From: Carettochelys insculpta
Lineage: Eukaryota > Chordata > Testudines > Carettochelyidae
DNA: 64,000 bases
Reading direction: 5' to 3'
Assembly (NCBI RefSeq): GCF_033958435.1
Contig: NC_134138.1
Span: 204,423,298-204,487,297 of the forward strand
The notes beneath the pieces are model-generated. The model was not told the DNA's origin. It was given only the letters and a program-made list of their open reading frames with translations, and made no database searches. Of this stretch, positions 10,729-21,305 are shown one piece after another; position 1 is the first letter of the stretch, and every line of letters starts with the position of its first letter. Position numbers and translations under genes: made by a program.

Positions 10729-10940
10729 CTTTCTTCTCATTCCTCCAGAAATAGGATGGTAGCAGCTGCAAGCAGCCCTTTCTAAAGGCAGCAGAAACAT
10801 GGGGGAAGTAGGTCATCTCCCATATTTCCATACATGGACAAGAGACATTGCTATCATCAGAAAGCTCAACCAATCCCTTCTCATCTGTCTTGTTTTTTTC
10901 TAATGCATAACTTTTTTGTTTTTTTACTGCAAACATTGAT
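10729..10940 (-). CDS. Putative internal exon upstream of the one at 10066-10187
   Basis: On the minus strand the acceptor ATTTACCTAATTTCAG ends at 10941. The frame then stays open for 70 codons, starting SMFAVKKQKSYALEKNKTDEKG, to a possible donor AAGAAAG|GTGACC at 10729/10728. It ends with one base of a codon, exactly the phase needed by the exon at 10187. The donor is weak at position +5. The frame also stays open past it to 10604, so the exon end is uncertain. The protein has several Cys (VSCPCMEIWEM) and no family that I recognise. Confidence 0.3.
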
Positions 10941-11002
10941 CTGAAATTAGGTAAATTCAAACTAACAGTATTTGACAAAAACTTTTTTTGTTTTTGTTTC
11001 AA

Positions 11003-12239
11003 TGTAGATTTTAGCGGGAAAGTATTTTAGAAAGTATTAGAAAGTATTTTATTTAATGCAATTATTTTAAAGAAAAGTTGGAATTAAAAAACAACACAGG
11101 AAATTGTTTTAAAGCATGACATTTTGTGGACAACTTTAATGAGATTATGAAGAAATTCAGTTATGCTAAAAAAACTAAGTGTAACCTTCAGATTGGAGTA
11201 TGGTTTAACTAACGTAACTTCGAGGTGGGACTATTTCATCTCACCTTACCAATGCTTTAGATGCTGCAAAGAGAAAGCCTTCTCAGGTAAATGTTTGACA
11301 CACTACCCTCAGAAATGGCTACATCAATTATTAGACCAACTTGTCTGGTCAAACTGTGCAGTATAGCCTGCATGGATGTTTGCACAACAGTATTAACTTC
11401 ATAAAACATACAGATGTCTTTTACTGGAGTCTGCCATTACTGATCTATTTCAATGTTGTAGCCATGCTCATTCCAGGATATGAGAGAAGGTGGTTAGGTA
11501 ATATCTTTTATTGGACCCATTTCTGTTGATGAAAGAGATAAGCTTTCAAGGTCCACAAAGCTTTTCTTCATTTCTTCTCATGTAACAAATATAATCCATA
11601 TTACTAGTGTTTCTGGCTGGTAGCTCAATGATTATTTTTATTAGGTGTAGTTTATATTGTCTTCAATACATTTGGTATAACATTTTATAGCGTTTCCAAA
11701 TCATTAATATGTGTTTTCCTTCGACTAATCATATAAGTAAAGCCTACCATGAATAAGGATAGCATGCTTTACATAGACACACACACATATTTTATGTAAT
11801 CTGTCATATGAACTGTGACCCAACTTGTTTTTACAAAACTGAAAAATACAATGTTATATTGCATATCTTATGTTGTTTGCTGGTATTTTCCCAAACTCTT
11901 ACAGTATCTAGTCATATAAATGAAGATTTTGTCCCCATAGAGGCCTTAGTAGGATAGAGCTGAGAGAAGATGAAAGCCTATTTCTTTTCTACTTTTTATG
12001 AGGAATTGGTGGTAGCACAGAAAGTCCCAGAGTATATGTGTTAATTGTGATGTCATGGAGCCTATTTAAAAAAAAAAAGAGTTCTGAGGATCCAAAATAA
12101 TTGAAAGCATAATTCTGATAATCTATGGGGAATTCTGAATTTAGTATGCTTAGGCAGGTATAAAAGAAATATGTCTTGGTTAGTACAGAAATTTGAGGTT
12201 GAAATCTAAGGTTGAAATTTGTCCTTTCAGAAATGGTAG
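11003..12239. other. AT-rich intergenic sequence with one repeat scrap
   Basis: No coding signal. Around 11490-11575 the sequence AATATCTTTTATTGGACCCA, followed by GAAAGAGATAAGCTTTC, resembles a widespread reptile interspersed repeat tail that I cannot classify. A run of A occurs at 12068-12079. Confidence 0.4.
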
Positions 12240-13858
12240 AAAGGGGTTTAAATGTGAGTGTCCTGAGCTTGGACATGATTCTGGCTGAAGTTATGGCAAC
12301 GAGGAAAGCACTTTAGAAGAGAAAGAAAGTAGTGAGTATGTTACTAAAGGTTTGAATTGAAGTCCAATCAGCTTCAAGAGTACCAGGTTGAGATCCCAAG
12401 CCAGGATGCTTCAACAGATTTGAGGATAGTCTGTCAAGCCCTCTGCAAAATTAATGCTTCATCGGGTAAGCAAAGATGAAGCAATCAACTTATCCTGGAT
12501 GAACAGCGAGGATTGTGGCTACGTGAACCTTAATCAATGAATGTGACGAGCCCTGCTGTTTCAGTTTTAGCAGGTAATCAAAAATAAAGGGAATCAAAGC
12601 TTGTGTTTGAGAAATACGGCTCTGTGAACACCAAATTGAGAGTCTTTTCCACTTGGCTAAGTAGGTAGCCCTGGTCAGTGGATTTTTATTGCCAAGAAGA
12701 ACCTCCCTAATGGGATCTGAGCAGGTGCATTTTCATGGGTTCAACCATGCAGATTCCAGGCTGTGAGGTGAAGAGACCCAAGATTGGGGTGCTGGAACCA
12801 GCCGTGATGCTAAGTAATCAGGTCTTAAACAACCATAGGGTGATTTGGGTAGCTACTGATAGGTCCCACAGTGTACCATACCAGTGCTGTCATGGCAGGT
12901 TGGTGCCACCAGAATCACCAAGGCTCTGTCATTCCAAATCTTCAGGAGGACCTCATGAACAAGTAAAATAGGAAAAATGTGTAGAAGAGGTGGTCACTGT
13001 CATAGCATCCATATATATTGATAAGCATCAGTCTTCCAGATGAGGTTGTAAAGTCTAACAAGTCAGACAAATTGCCCTCAGCTATCTGACATTGATGTGA
13101 CGTAGTAGCTCCTCTGGAATCTACAGGAAGTGAGTTCTGTGCTCTCCAAAGTGCACTCCCACCCCATTGCTGATGCACTGGTGACCATACATAACAAGGG
13201 ATGTGTTTTGGAGAAGGTATACCATTTGGGAGTCGAACCACCACTGAAGAAATTTCAGAACCCACAGTAGAAGTGTGACTACCCTGCCTGTGCTATGTCT
13301 GCTCAATCAATAGATGCTAGTTATGCTTGGACAGGCGTGTGTCCTAGCTTTGCATGTGGCACCACATACATGCAAGATGCATGTGAGCCAGGAGTTACAA
13401 ACAATTCCATGTTATGGTCGTAGGAAACTCTCTGAGATTTTTTATGATGTCATGCATGGCCTGAATTTGATACTGGTATAGGAATGCTCTTGCCTGGCTG
13501 GAGTACAGCAGTGCTCCAACCATTCTCCAAGTATGGGTAACTGATGACTTTTGTGTGTTTAAGAGGAGACCCCAGAAAGCTGAAGGTAGATTGTATCAGG
13601 CTGACATGTTGATCCTCTTGTGACCCTGGAATGGCCCTTCACTAATGAGTTATCTAGATATAGGAATACTTGAACTTACCTTTTCCGTAGGATGGCAGAC
13701 ATAACTAACATACATTTGGTGAATACCCAAAGTGCTGATGGCAGGCTAAAGAGGAGCATTGTGAATTGACAGTGAGTACCCCTCAACACAAACCTAAGGA
13801 AGTGCCTATGAGGCAGGATTATGGGAGTAGGTAAGTATATATCCACCCCATGGTCCAT
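12240..13858 (-). mobile_element. DIRS retrotransposon remnant (RT to recombinase)
   Basis: Minus-strand order is reverse transcriptase (13858-13676), RNase H (about 13300-13100) and tyrosine recombinase (about 12760-12260). The RT part reads HRHFLRFVLRGTHCQFTMLLF and SALWVFTKCMLV, matching HRRFLRF...QFTVLPFGL..APRVFTK in DIRS RTs. The RNase H part has GVHFGEHRTHF. The recombinase N-terminus at 12650-12620 aligns with the same stretch of the DIRS element at 15920-15900 (AAAAGxxTxTTCCAxTTGGCTA). Many stops. The RTE fragment starts at its right edge. Confidence 0.65.
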
Positions 13859-13859
13859 T

Positions 13860-14606
13860 CCTTGTCATGGTGAGGTGGCTTGTGTGTCTCAATGACCCAA
13901 AGAGCTATGCCAGTGGGAGCTACTGCTCCTGGAAGGGTCACCCAAAGTGGACAGGTCATAGGGTAGAGACCAGACAAATTTGGATCAGCTCTCCCTGAGG
14001 TAAAAGAAGTTGGCTTAGGGTTAACAATCCTATCTGTAAAAAAACCCAAAAGTTATAGAATCATCTACACATAAACCTACAACTATACAAGTTATGTGAG
14101 GAGTTGGCAATCCACATGGAATAAGTATGAAGCATAGTAGGAGCATCCAGGACAACCATCCAGTTTTGTACATGGAATGTCTGGACCTTGTATCAAGTAG
14201 AGAAGACAGCACAGATTGCAGTGGACTTGAAACAGTGCAAGCTTGCAGTTTTGGGCTTGCGGGGGGCAAAATGGATGCAATCTAGGCAGCTACTCCTGGT
14301 AACAGGTGAAACCCTCATCTACTCAGGACATGAAGAAGAGGGTGCACCATGCACAGAAGATGTGGGCTTGATGTTATCAAGAGAAGTATCTGGTGCTTTA
14401 ATGGAGTGGAGAACAGTATCATCATGCGTCATCACAGCCAGATTCTACATCAAAGTGCAGAAGATACTGATTGTGCAATGGTATGCACCAACCAATGAAG
14501 CAGCTGAAGAATGTAAGATAGATTTCTATGAGAAACTACAAAGTGTTGTGAACCAGAAAGCAAAGAAGGATATCTTGATTTTGATGGGTGACTTCAATGT
14601 GAAAAA
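13860..14606 (+). mobile_element. RTE-like LINE 5' fragment, cut by the DIRS element
   Basis: The 5' region and endonuclease domain of an RTE-like element. It stops abruptly at about 14606, where the DIRS terminus begins. I found no continuation on the far side, because the DIRS copy is itself truncated at 19.97 kb. Confidence 0.6.
14148..14606 (+). pseudogene. RTE-like LINE AP-endonuclease domain
   Basis: Apurinic-like endonuclease that would nick target DNA for target-primed reverse transcription. TIQFCTWNVWTLYQVEKTAQ begins the domain (the Asn of TWNV is catalytic). VTGETLIYSGHEEE and WYAPTNEAAEE follow, and MGDFNVKNGK has the GDFN catalytic motif at 14587-14598. The domain is open from 14188 to the DIRS junction. 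The usual C-terminal SDH motif and the whole RT are absent. Confidence 0.7.
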
Positions 14607-14960
14607 TGGAAAAACAGTTGCCTGTTTTGTAACTGGTGTTCTTTGAGTTGTGTTGCTCATGTCCATTCCAAGTTGGGTGTGCATTGGTGCATGCCCAGTT
14701 GCCGGAACCTGTTTGCACTAACCAGTAGTCATAGGGTCAGTGTGGCACCCACTAGAGTGGTGCCCATATGGTGACCCATATATGCACTACCCGACCTGTC
14801 CCCATCTCAGTTCCTTCTTGCCAGCTACTCCAACAGTGGGGAAGGCGGCAGGGTTTTGGAATGGACATGAGCAACACATCTCGAAGAACACCAGTTACAA
14901 AACAGGTAACTGGCTTTTCTTCTTCGAGTGATTTATCATGTGCATTCCAAGTTGGATGAA
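14607..14960. repeat. DIRS terminal/inverted repeat region
   Basis: GTAACTGGTGTTCTTTGAG with GCTCATGTCCATTCCA at 14627-14680 is inverted at 14856-14910 (GGAATGGACATGAGCAACAC ... ACACCAGTTACAAAAC), and a third, looser copy runs 14905-14955. Outward and inward copies of the terminus suit the split and complementary repeats through which DIRS elements form circles. Confidence 0.6.
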
Positions 14961-15049
14961 CACAAGCCAATGCCTAGGAGGCAGGGTTGGCGCCCCGAAA
15001 GGAATGTAGGACAGCCCTGCCCACCGCAGAGTCTTCCCATGCATGCTGC

Positions 15050-16399
15050 GTCAAAGCGTAATGCACTGTAAACATATGAATTGAGGACTAAGTAGCCACC
15101 CTACAGATGTCCTGGATAGGAACCCTGGCTAAGTATGCCATTGAGGAAGCCTGTGCTCTGGTACAGTGAGCTCTGATCAGTGGAGGGGAGACCCCTGCCA
15201 GCTTGTAACACTATTTGATACAGGCCACTATCCAGGAGGAGATCTGCTGGGAGGAGACCAGAAGACCCCTCATCCTGTGTCTGCCACTGCAACAAACAGC
15301 TGTTGAGACGTTCTGAAGAGTCTGGTCCTGCCCATATAGAAGGCCAGTGCCCTTCGAACACCCAAAGTATATAAATTCTGCTCCCTAGGGGAGGCATGAG
15401 GTTTTGGGTAAAAAACGGTAGGGCAATGTCCTGGTTGACATGAAAGGGGGAGACCACCTTCAGCAGGAATGCTGGGTGGGGTCTCAACCTGACCTTATCC
15501 TTGTGAAACACGGTGTTGAGTGGGTCCACTGTCAAAGCCCTTAGTTCTGACACCCTCTTGGCCAAGGTAATGGCCACCAAGAATGCTGTTTTGTAACTGA
15601 GAAATAAGAGGGAGCAGGAGGCAAGGGGTTTGAAAGAGGCCCCTGTAAGCTTTGATGACACTAAATTGAGGTCCCACACTGATAGAGGGGGGTCACATCT
15701 GCAGCTTGACCTCTCCAGTCCCTTCATGAACGTTTTTACCACAGGGTCTGAAAAGACCGATGATAACCTCGTCACAGGATGAAAGGCTGAAATGGCTGCT
15801 AAGTGCACCTTGACAGATGACAGTGACAACCCTTTCTGGTTCAAGGACAACAAGTAGTTCAGAACAATAGGTATTGGAGCCTGCCCCAGGGATAACCCCT
15901 TTTGAGCTGCCCAGATAGAAGATCTTTTCCATTTGGCTATATATGTTGCCCTTGTGGAGGGCTTCCTGCTGTCTAACAACACGTCTTTCACAGGCTTCGA
16001 GCTCGAGAGTTCCACCGCCCTTAGCCGTGGAGCTCCCACATTGTCAGATGTAGCACTTGGAGACTGGGGTGGTGCAGTCTCCCCTCCTCCTGTGTCAACA
16101 GGTCCGGGCATAATGGGAGTGCCACTGGGTGGCAGAAAGACAGCTCTAAGAGGGTCAGGTACCAGTGTTGTCGAGCTCACACTGGGGCCAACAGGATGAC
16201 CAATACCCAGTCTGAATGAATTGTTAATAGGGTCTGGTGGATGAGTGGCACCAGAGGGAAGGCGTACAGCAGAGGGCCTGACCAGTGGATGCTGAAGGCA
16301 TCCGTCCAGGAGCTCGGGCTTTGATTCTGGTAAGAGCAGAACATCTGGCACTTTGCATTGAGATGGGTGGCGAATAGGTCTACCTGGGGACATCCCCAC
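15050..16399 (-). pseudogene. DIRS tyrosine recombinase with end of RNase H/connection
   Basis: A 432-codon frame is open from 16399 to 15101. Its first part (residues about 1-65, PDVLLLPESKPELLDG) ends the connection region in a shifted frame. The recombinase starts near residue 145 with SRKPSTRATYIAKWKRSSIW. It continues with a core-binding region (NYLLSLNQKGLSLSSVKVHL, AAISAFHPV) and the catalytic domain with the box I Arg in ITLAKRVSELRAL. It ends after RPHPAFLLKVVSPFHVNQDI. The HxxR and Tyr boxes (RAHCTRA, DICRVAT, HYA) are seen at 15190-15050 in a different frame with a stop, so the protein is broken late. The enzyme would integrate circular DNA without target duplication. Confidence 0.8.
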
Positions 16400-16895
16400 T
16401 TCTGGAAAATTAAATGCAGCTCTTCCAGATATAGTGACCGCTCATGGTCCATGAAGGACCCGCTGAGATGGTCCACCAGGGAGTTGTGGGCCCTGGGTAG
16501 ATATTACACTTTCAGGAGAATTGGATGTTGAATGCAGAACTCCCAGAGCGTGAGGGCCTCGAGACACAGGGGAGAGGCGTGCGCAGCTCCTTGCTTGTTT
16601 ATATAATACATTGCTGTGGTATTCTCTGTACTCACAGCAACATGCTGACCCCTTAAATTGCTTTGAAACACCTCACATGCAAGCCTCATGGCTCTGAGTT
16701 CTCAAAGATTTATGTGGAGCCAGGCATCCTCCTTGCTTCACAGAGACTGGGTTTGGCACTCCCCCAAATGCACCCCGCAGCCCAAGTCTGAGACACCCAT
16801 GACTAGAGAGAGGGAGGGTTGTGGAGGGTTGAAGGGCGCTCCCATGCAGACCAAATGAGTGTCCAGCCACCAGTGTAGTGTTAATAGCACTCATG
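16177..16895 (-). pseudogene. DIRS RNase H and connection region
   Basis: Pieces in different frames: an Asp-containing block near 16795-16760 (ending GVHLGECQTQSL), LRAMRLA, then VSTENTTAMYYINKQGAAH at 16640-16590 (catalytic block usually TDNTTAM), and CLEALTLWEFCIQH. After these come HLIFQKWGCPQVDLFATHLN and WSGPLLYAFPLVPLI at 16420-16240. It degrades the RNA strand during reverse transcription. Several frameshifts separate the pieces. Confidence 0.7.
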
Positions 16896-17331
16896 GGCTA
16901 CGTCTACACTAGCCCCAAACTTCGAAATGGCCACGCAAATGGCTATTTCGAAGTTTACTAATGAAGCGCTGAAATGCATATTCAGCGCTTCATTAGCATG
17001 CGGGTGGCTGCGGCGCTTCAAAATTGACGCAGCTCACCGCTGCGCGGCTCGTCCAGATGGGGCTCCTTTTCGAAAGGACCCCACCTACTTTGAAGTCCCC
17101 TTATTCCCATGAGCTGATGGGAATAAGGGGACTTCAAAGTAGGTGGGGTCCTTTCGAAAAGGAGCCCCATCTGGACGAGCCGCGCAGCGGTGAGCTGCGT
17201 CAATTTTGAAGCGCCGCAGCCACCCGCATGCTAATGAAGCGCTGAATATGCATTTCAGCGCTTCATTAGTAAACTTCGAAATAGCCATTTGCGTGGCCAT
17301 TTCGAAGTTTGGGGCTAGTGTAGACACGGCC
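16896..17331. mobile_element. Harbinger MITE, long palindrome (436 bp)
   Basis: Begins GGCTACGTCTACACTAGCC, ends GGCTAGTGTAGACACGGCC, and is flanked by ATG on both sides (16893-16895, 17332-17334). The two arms of about 210 bp are nearly identical inverted copies meeting near 17113, so an RNA from either strand could fold into one long hairpin. Each arm has its own small palindrome, GAAGCGCTGAAATGCATATT with its mirror. Any open frame in it appears on both strands and is a by-product. It interrupts the DIRS gene between RT and RNase H; removing it and one ATG rejoins the flanks. Confidence 0.85.
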
Positions 17332-17334
17332 ATG

Positions 17335-18105
17335 GAGGGACTGTCACTAATGCATCTAGGTTGTCCCTGACAGGCTGGTACACCGAAGCAAGCCACAGTT
17401 GGAAGGGACACATTTGTAACCTGGTATGCTGGACTACCAATGTGCATGCTGCCATGTGACCCAACAAACTGAGGTAGCCTCTGGCCATCATGGTGTAGAA
17501 CTTGATCAGTTTGTGCATGCAAGATGCCATAGCCTGAAATCTGTTCTGAGGCAGGAAGGCCCTGGCCTGCCCTGCACCTAGTAGGGCGCCTACAAACTCC
17601 ATGACTGGTGTGGGGGTCAGCACCAAATTTCACCTCGTTTACTGTGAGACCGAGAGTGCCGAATGTCCATCACATCAGCCACCTGTCCTGTGCCACTGGG
17701 TGAGGTGAGCGACCCCTGATTAACCAATTATCTGGGTAGGGAAACAGGTGCACCCCTTGCCTGTGCAGGAAGGCTGCCACCCCTACCATGCATTTGGTGA
17801 AGACCTGTGGGGTGGAGGAGAGACAAAACAGAAGGACTGTGAACTGATAATGGCACTTCACTACCACGAACCAGAGGAACTCCCTGTGGGATGGATAAAC
17901 CACAATGTAGAAATACACTTCCTGTAAGTCGAGAGTGGCAAACTAATCCCCTCGTTCCAGCATCGGAATAATTAGGCCCAGGGATATCGTACAAAACCTT
18001 ATCTTTTTCACAAAGTTGTTGAGGTTTCGCTGGTCCAAAATAGGCCTTAGCCCCTCTTTTGTCTTCGGGATTAGGAAATAACAGGAATAAAACCCCCATC
18101 CCCAA
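17335..18105 (-). pseudogene. DIRS reverse transcriptase
   Basis: The motif order is clear despite frame changes: HREFLWFVVVKCHYQFTVLL, CLSSTPQVFTKCMVGVAAFL, then FPYPDNWLIRG at 17745-17715. The latter is the YxDD catalytic box, normally YLDDWL. Here it reads YPDN, so one catalytic Asp is lost. The thumb continues to the MITE at 17331. It would copy the element RNA into DNA. Confidence 0.75.
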
Positions 18106-18690
18106 AATTGTTGGGGAAATCTTTCTATAGCCCCCTATTGAAGGAGGGACAGCACCTTCTGCCTGAGCAGAGTCTCGTGAGAGAGGTCCCTGAAGAGGGA
18201 CAGGGAGGGAGGGTGGAAGGGGGGTGCAAAGAAAATCATATAGTGTATCCCATTTGTACTGTGCATAGGACCCAGTGGTCTGACATTATGCTGTACCAGG
18301 CATGGCAGAAGGGGGATAGGTAGAATGAAAACAAAAGCTGAGCTGGAACTGGGGTGGCGAGCAGTGTGCTGCTCCCGACCGCACCATCAAAATTTTTGTT
18401 TAGACCCCGGCGTGGGTTTTTGGTGGCTCTGGCCCAGAGTCTGTTGGCCCTGACGTCTCCTATTGTAGTGGCCCCACCTCCTATTGGTATCCCAGTGTTG
18501 TTGCAGGAATTGTCTAAACTGAGGCCTGGGGTGAAGTGCCGTCATTGAGTCACAGGGGCGTGCGGGCCAAGCAAGTGTAAGGTGGTTTTCAGGCTGTGTA
18601 GCCTTTTATCTGTCTTTTCAGAAAACGGGGATGGCCTCTTGAAGGGACGGTCTGGATAGTCTGTTGGCCCTCGTAGGGAAGACCCAAGAC

Positions 18691-19971
18691 TTATAGCCAT
18701 GCTCCCCTTCGCAGGGCTATCCCCGAGGCCATGACCCTAGTGGCAGCATCTGCTGCATCCAGCACAGCCTGCAGCACTGCCCTAGATATGAGCTTATGCT
18801 CATCTACCATAGCATTAAAATCAGTTTTGTTCTCTGGTGGAAGCAGCTCCGAGAAGTGGGATAAGGAGCTGTCCGTGTTATACGCATATTTGCTACCCAC
18901 AGCCTGCTGGTTAGCAATCCTTAATTGAAGGCGTCTGCATGAATAAACCTGCCTGCCATGTAAGTCTAGGCATTTGGCCTCTCTGATTTTAGGGGAAGGG
19001 CCTTGAAACCCCTGTCTCTCCCTATGATTTGATGCATCCACAACAAGTGAGTTGGGGGAGGGTGGGTAAAAGGGTTCTCATTGCCCTGAGCAGGAATAAA
19101 GTACTGGTGCTTGTTCCTTCTGGCCATGGGTAGGGCAGAGGCTGGGGTCTGCTAGACTGTCTTTGCCATATTGGCAATTGTTTTAATAAAGGGCAGTGCT
19201 ACCTTGGTGGGTCCAGATGCTGAGAGGATATCTGTCACTGGGTCTGTATCATCCCTGACTTCCTCTGCCTGTACACCTGGGCCCTGGGCTACCCTGTGTA
19301 GTAATTGCTGGTATGCCCTGCCATCCTCCATTGTTGGGGATGCTGAGGATCTGGCCAAGACCTCATCTGGGGAAGAGGAGGAGGAGGACATCCCCACACC
19401 TTCCACGCACACCAGCATTGGAGGTTCAAATTCCCCTGTTTGAGTCCCTGACACTGTGGTCTGTGGTGCCAAGCTCAGCGCTGGGATGGAGCCCCCCATA
19501 ACCACGTGGGCTGCCTTATGGGCCTGCTAGGGTAGTTTGGCACCTGCGATGGCACCAGGCCTGCTAGTGCCATCACCAACAGTGCCATGGTTCCTGGTGC
19601 CTGCAAAGGTGGTGCCCAAAGTTGAGTCGGTGCCGACTGTGATGGTACCGCGTCACTGCCAAGCTCACCAAAGGGACCTCCGGCACCGTCGGCCCCTAAG
19701 ATTGTTCCCGTGGAGATGCCCCCAGTGATGCTGATGGTGCCATCCTCGGCACCTGGGAGTGCTGGGCACCCTAATAGGCAGTCCCAAGGCCTGCCCTTGT
19801 GTTTCAAGGACCGCCCACAGGGTCCAAAAGGGCCACTGGGTTGCGCCCTGGGAGGACACTTGCCAATTCTCGTCCTCAGGGTGGCGAGTCCAGTGCCAAT
19901 GTGCACTGCAATGAGACAACCTTGTACTCCTGCTTCTAACTGAGCTGGAGTAATAAGAAAACGAAAAAGCA
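18691..19971 (-). pseudogene. DIRS gag-like protein
   Basis: A Pro/Gly/Ser-rich N-terminal part lies at 19971-19475 (GADGAGGPFGELGSDAVPS). An acidic linker follows at 19475-19150 (SSSSSPDEVLARSS), then a capsid-like domain at 19041-18691 with GRQVYSCRRLQLRIANQQAV, LSHFSELLPPENKTDF and LQAVLDAADAATRVMAS. This layout is that of vertebrate DIRS ORF1. The frames are broken. The N-terminus is removed by the Penelope-like insertion. Confidence 0.6.
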
Positions 19972-20216
19972 ATCAAGTAGCACTTTAAAGACTAACAAAA
20001 TAATTTATTAGGTGAGCTTTCATGGGACAGACCCACTTCTTCAGACCATAGCCATACCAGAACAGACTCAATATTTAAGGCATAGAGAACCAAAACAGGA
20101 ATAAAAGTTGACAAATCAGAAAAAAAATTTTCAAGGTGAGCAAATCAGAGAGCAGAGGGGTGGGGTGGGGCGAGTCAAGAATTAGATTAAGCCAAGTATG
20201 CCAAAGAGCCCCTATA

Positions 20217-20926
20217 AGCTGCGTCTACACGTGCACGCTACTTCGAAGTAGCGGCACTAACTTCGAAATAGCGCCCGTCACGTCTACACGCGTCGGGCGC
20301 TATTTCGAAGTTGAAATCGACGTTAGGCGGCGAGACGTCGAAGTCGCTAACCCCATGAGGGGATGGGAATAGCGCCCTACTTCGACGTTCAACATCGAAG
20401 TAGGGACGTGTAGACGATCCGCGTCCCGCAACATCGAAATAGCGGGGTCCTCCATGGCGGCCATCAGCTGGGGGGTTGAGAGATACTCTCTCTCCAGCCC
20501 TTGCGGGGCTCTGTGGTCACCGTGGGCAGCAGCCCTTAGCCCAGGGCTTCTGGCTGCTGCTGCTGCAGCTGGGGGTCCGTGCTGCATATACAGGGTCTGC
20601 AACTAGTTGTTGGCTCTGTGTATCTTGCACTGTTTAATGAAAGTGTGTCTGGGAGGGGCCCTTTAAGGGAGCGACTTGCTGTTGAGTCCGCCCCGTGACC
20701 CTGTCTGCAGCTGTGCCTGGCTCCCTTATTTCGATGTGTGCTACTTTGGCGTGTAGACGTTCCCTCGCTGTGCCTATTTCGATGTTGGGCTGAGCAACGT
20801 CGAAGTTGAACATCGACGTTGCCAGCCCTGGAGGACGTGTAGACGTTATTCATCGAAATAGCCTATTTCGATGTCGAAACATCGAAATAAGCTATTTCGA
20901 AGTTGGGTGCACGTGTAGACGTAGCC
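20217..20926. mobile_element. Harbinger MITE, 680-710-bp family, copy 1
   Basis: Begins AGCTGCGTCTACACGTGCA, ends GTGCACGTGTAGACGTAGCC, with ATA target duplications at 20214-20216 and 20927-20929. The core CGTCTACACG or its complement recurs about six times inside. It contains many TTCGAA and TCGAAGT motifs and a central CAGCTGGGGGGTTGAGAGA region. Frames of about 100 codons on the minus strand recur in all three copies but look like by-products of conserved DNA. It sits in the Penelope-like 3' UTR. Confidence 0.85.
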
Positions 20927-20939
20927 ATAATGTCCCAGA

Positions 20940-21305
20940 AAGTTTACATCCCGGTTCAAACCACGTGTTAATGTGTCGAATTTGAATATGAAAGAGAGTT
21001 CAGCGGCTTCTCTTTGTAAAGCAGACTGGAAATTCTTCTTCAATAAACACAGACTCTTAAGTTATTAACAGAATGGCCCATTCCATTAAAATGTAGACTA
21101 ACAGGTTTGTGGATCAGGAATGTTTTGATGTCTGTTTTGTGCCCATTAACTCTTTGTCTGAGAGAGTTTGAAGTCTGTCCACTATACAAAGCATCTGGGC
21201 ATTGTTGGTACATGATGGCATATATGATGTTAGTTGAGGAGCATGAGAATGTGCCCGTGATTTTGAGAGTAACCTGGTTAGGTCCAGTGGTGGTATCGCC
21301 AGAAT
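20940..21305 (-). pseudogene. Penelope-like GIY-YIG endonuclease domain
   Basis: Minus strand: NIIYAIMYQQCPDALYSGQT holds the paired GIY (here IYAI) and YIG (here YSG) elements. SNSLRQRVNGHKTDIK has the catalytic Arg and the following His, and PVSLHFNGMGHSVNNLRV is the C-terminal block. There is a stop after VCVY, and the remaining REAAELSFIFKFDTL tail is in another frame. In Penelope-like elements this domain cuts the target for priming. The reverse transcriptase upstream is missing. Confidence 0.7.

Larger units (their letters stand above)
14607..19971 (-). mobile_element. DIRS retrotransposon, nearly complete, 5' end truncated
   Basis: On the minus strand it encodes gag (19971-18691), RT (18105-17335), RNase H/connection (16895-16150) and tyrosine recombinase (about 16150-15050), the gene order of DIRS1-type elements. 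The left (3') terminus at 14607-14960 holds three copies of an ACTGGTGTTCTTYGAG/ATGTCCATTCCA motif in +, -, + orientation. The right side is cut by the Penelope-like element at 19972. A Harbinger MITE occupies 16896-17331. Confidence 0.85.

Noticed and set aside
16927..17209. Near-identical 61-codon frames on both strands
   Set aside because: A by-product of the palindromic MITE; the same translation arises from both arms.
19171..19443. 90-codon plus-strand acidic frame
   Set aside because: Antisense of the DIRS gag linker; acidity comes from the GAGGAGGAG run.
20300..20853. Frames of about 100 codons shared by three loci (also 31819-32435 and 54910-55526)
   Set aside because: They lie within conserved MITE DNA, run through the terminal repeat cores, lack domain motifs and carry copy-specific differences without clear coding constraint.
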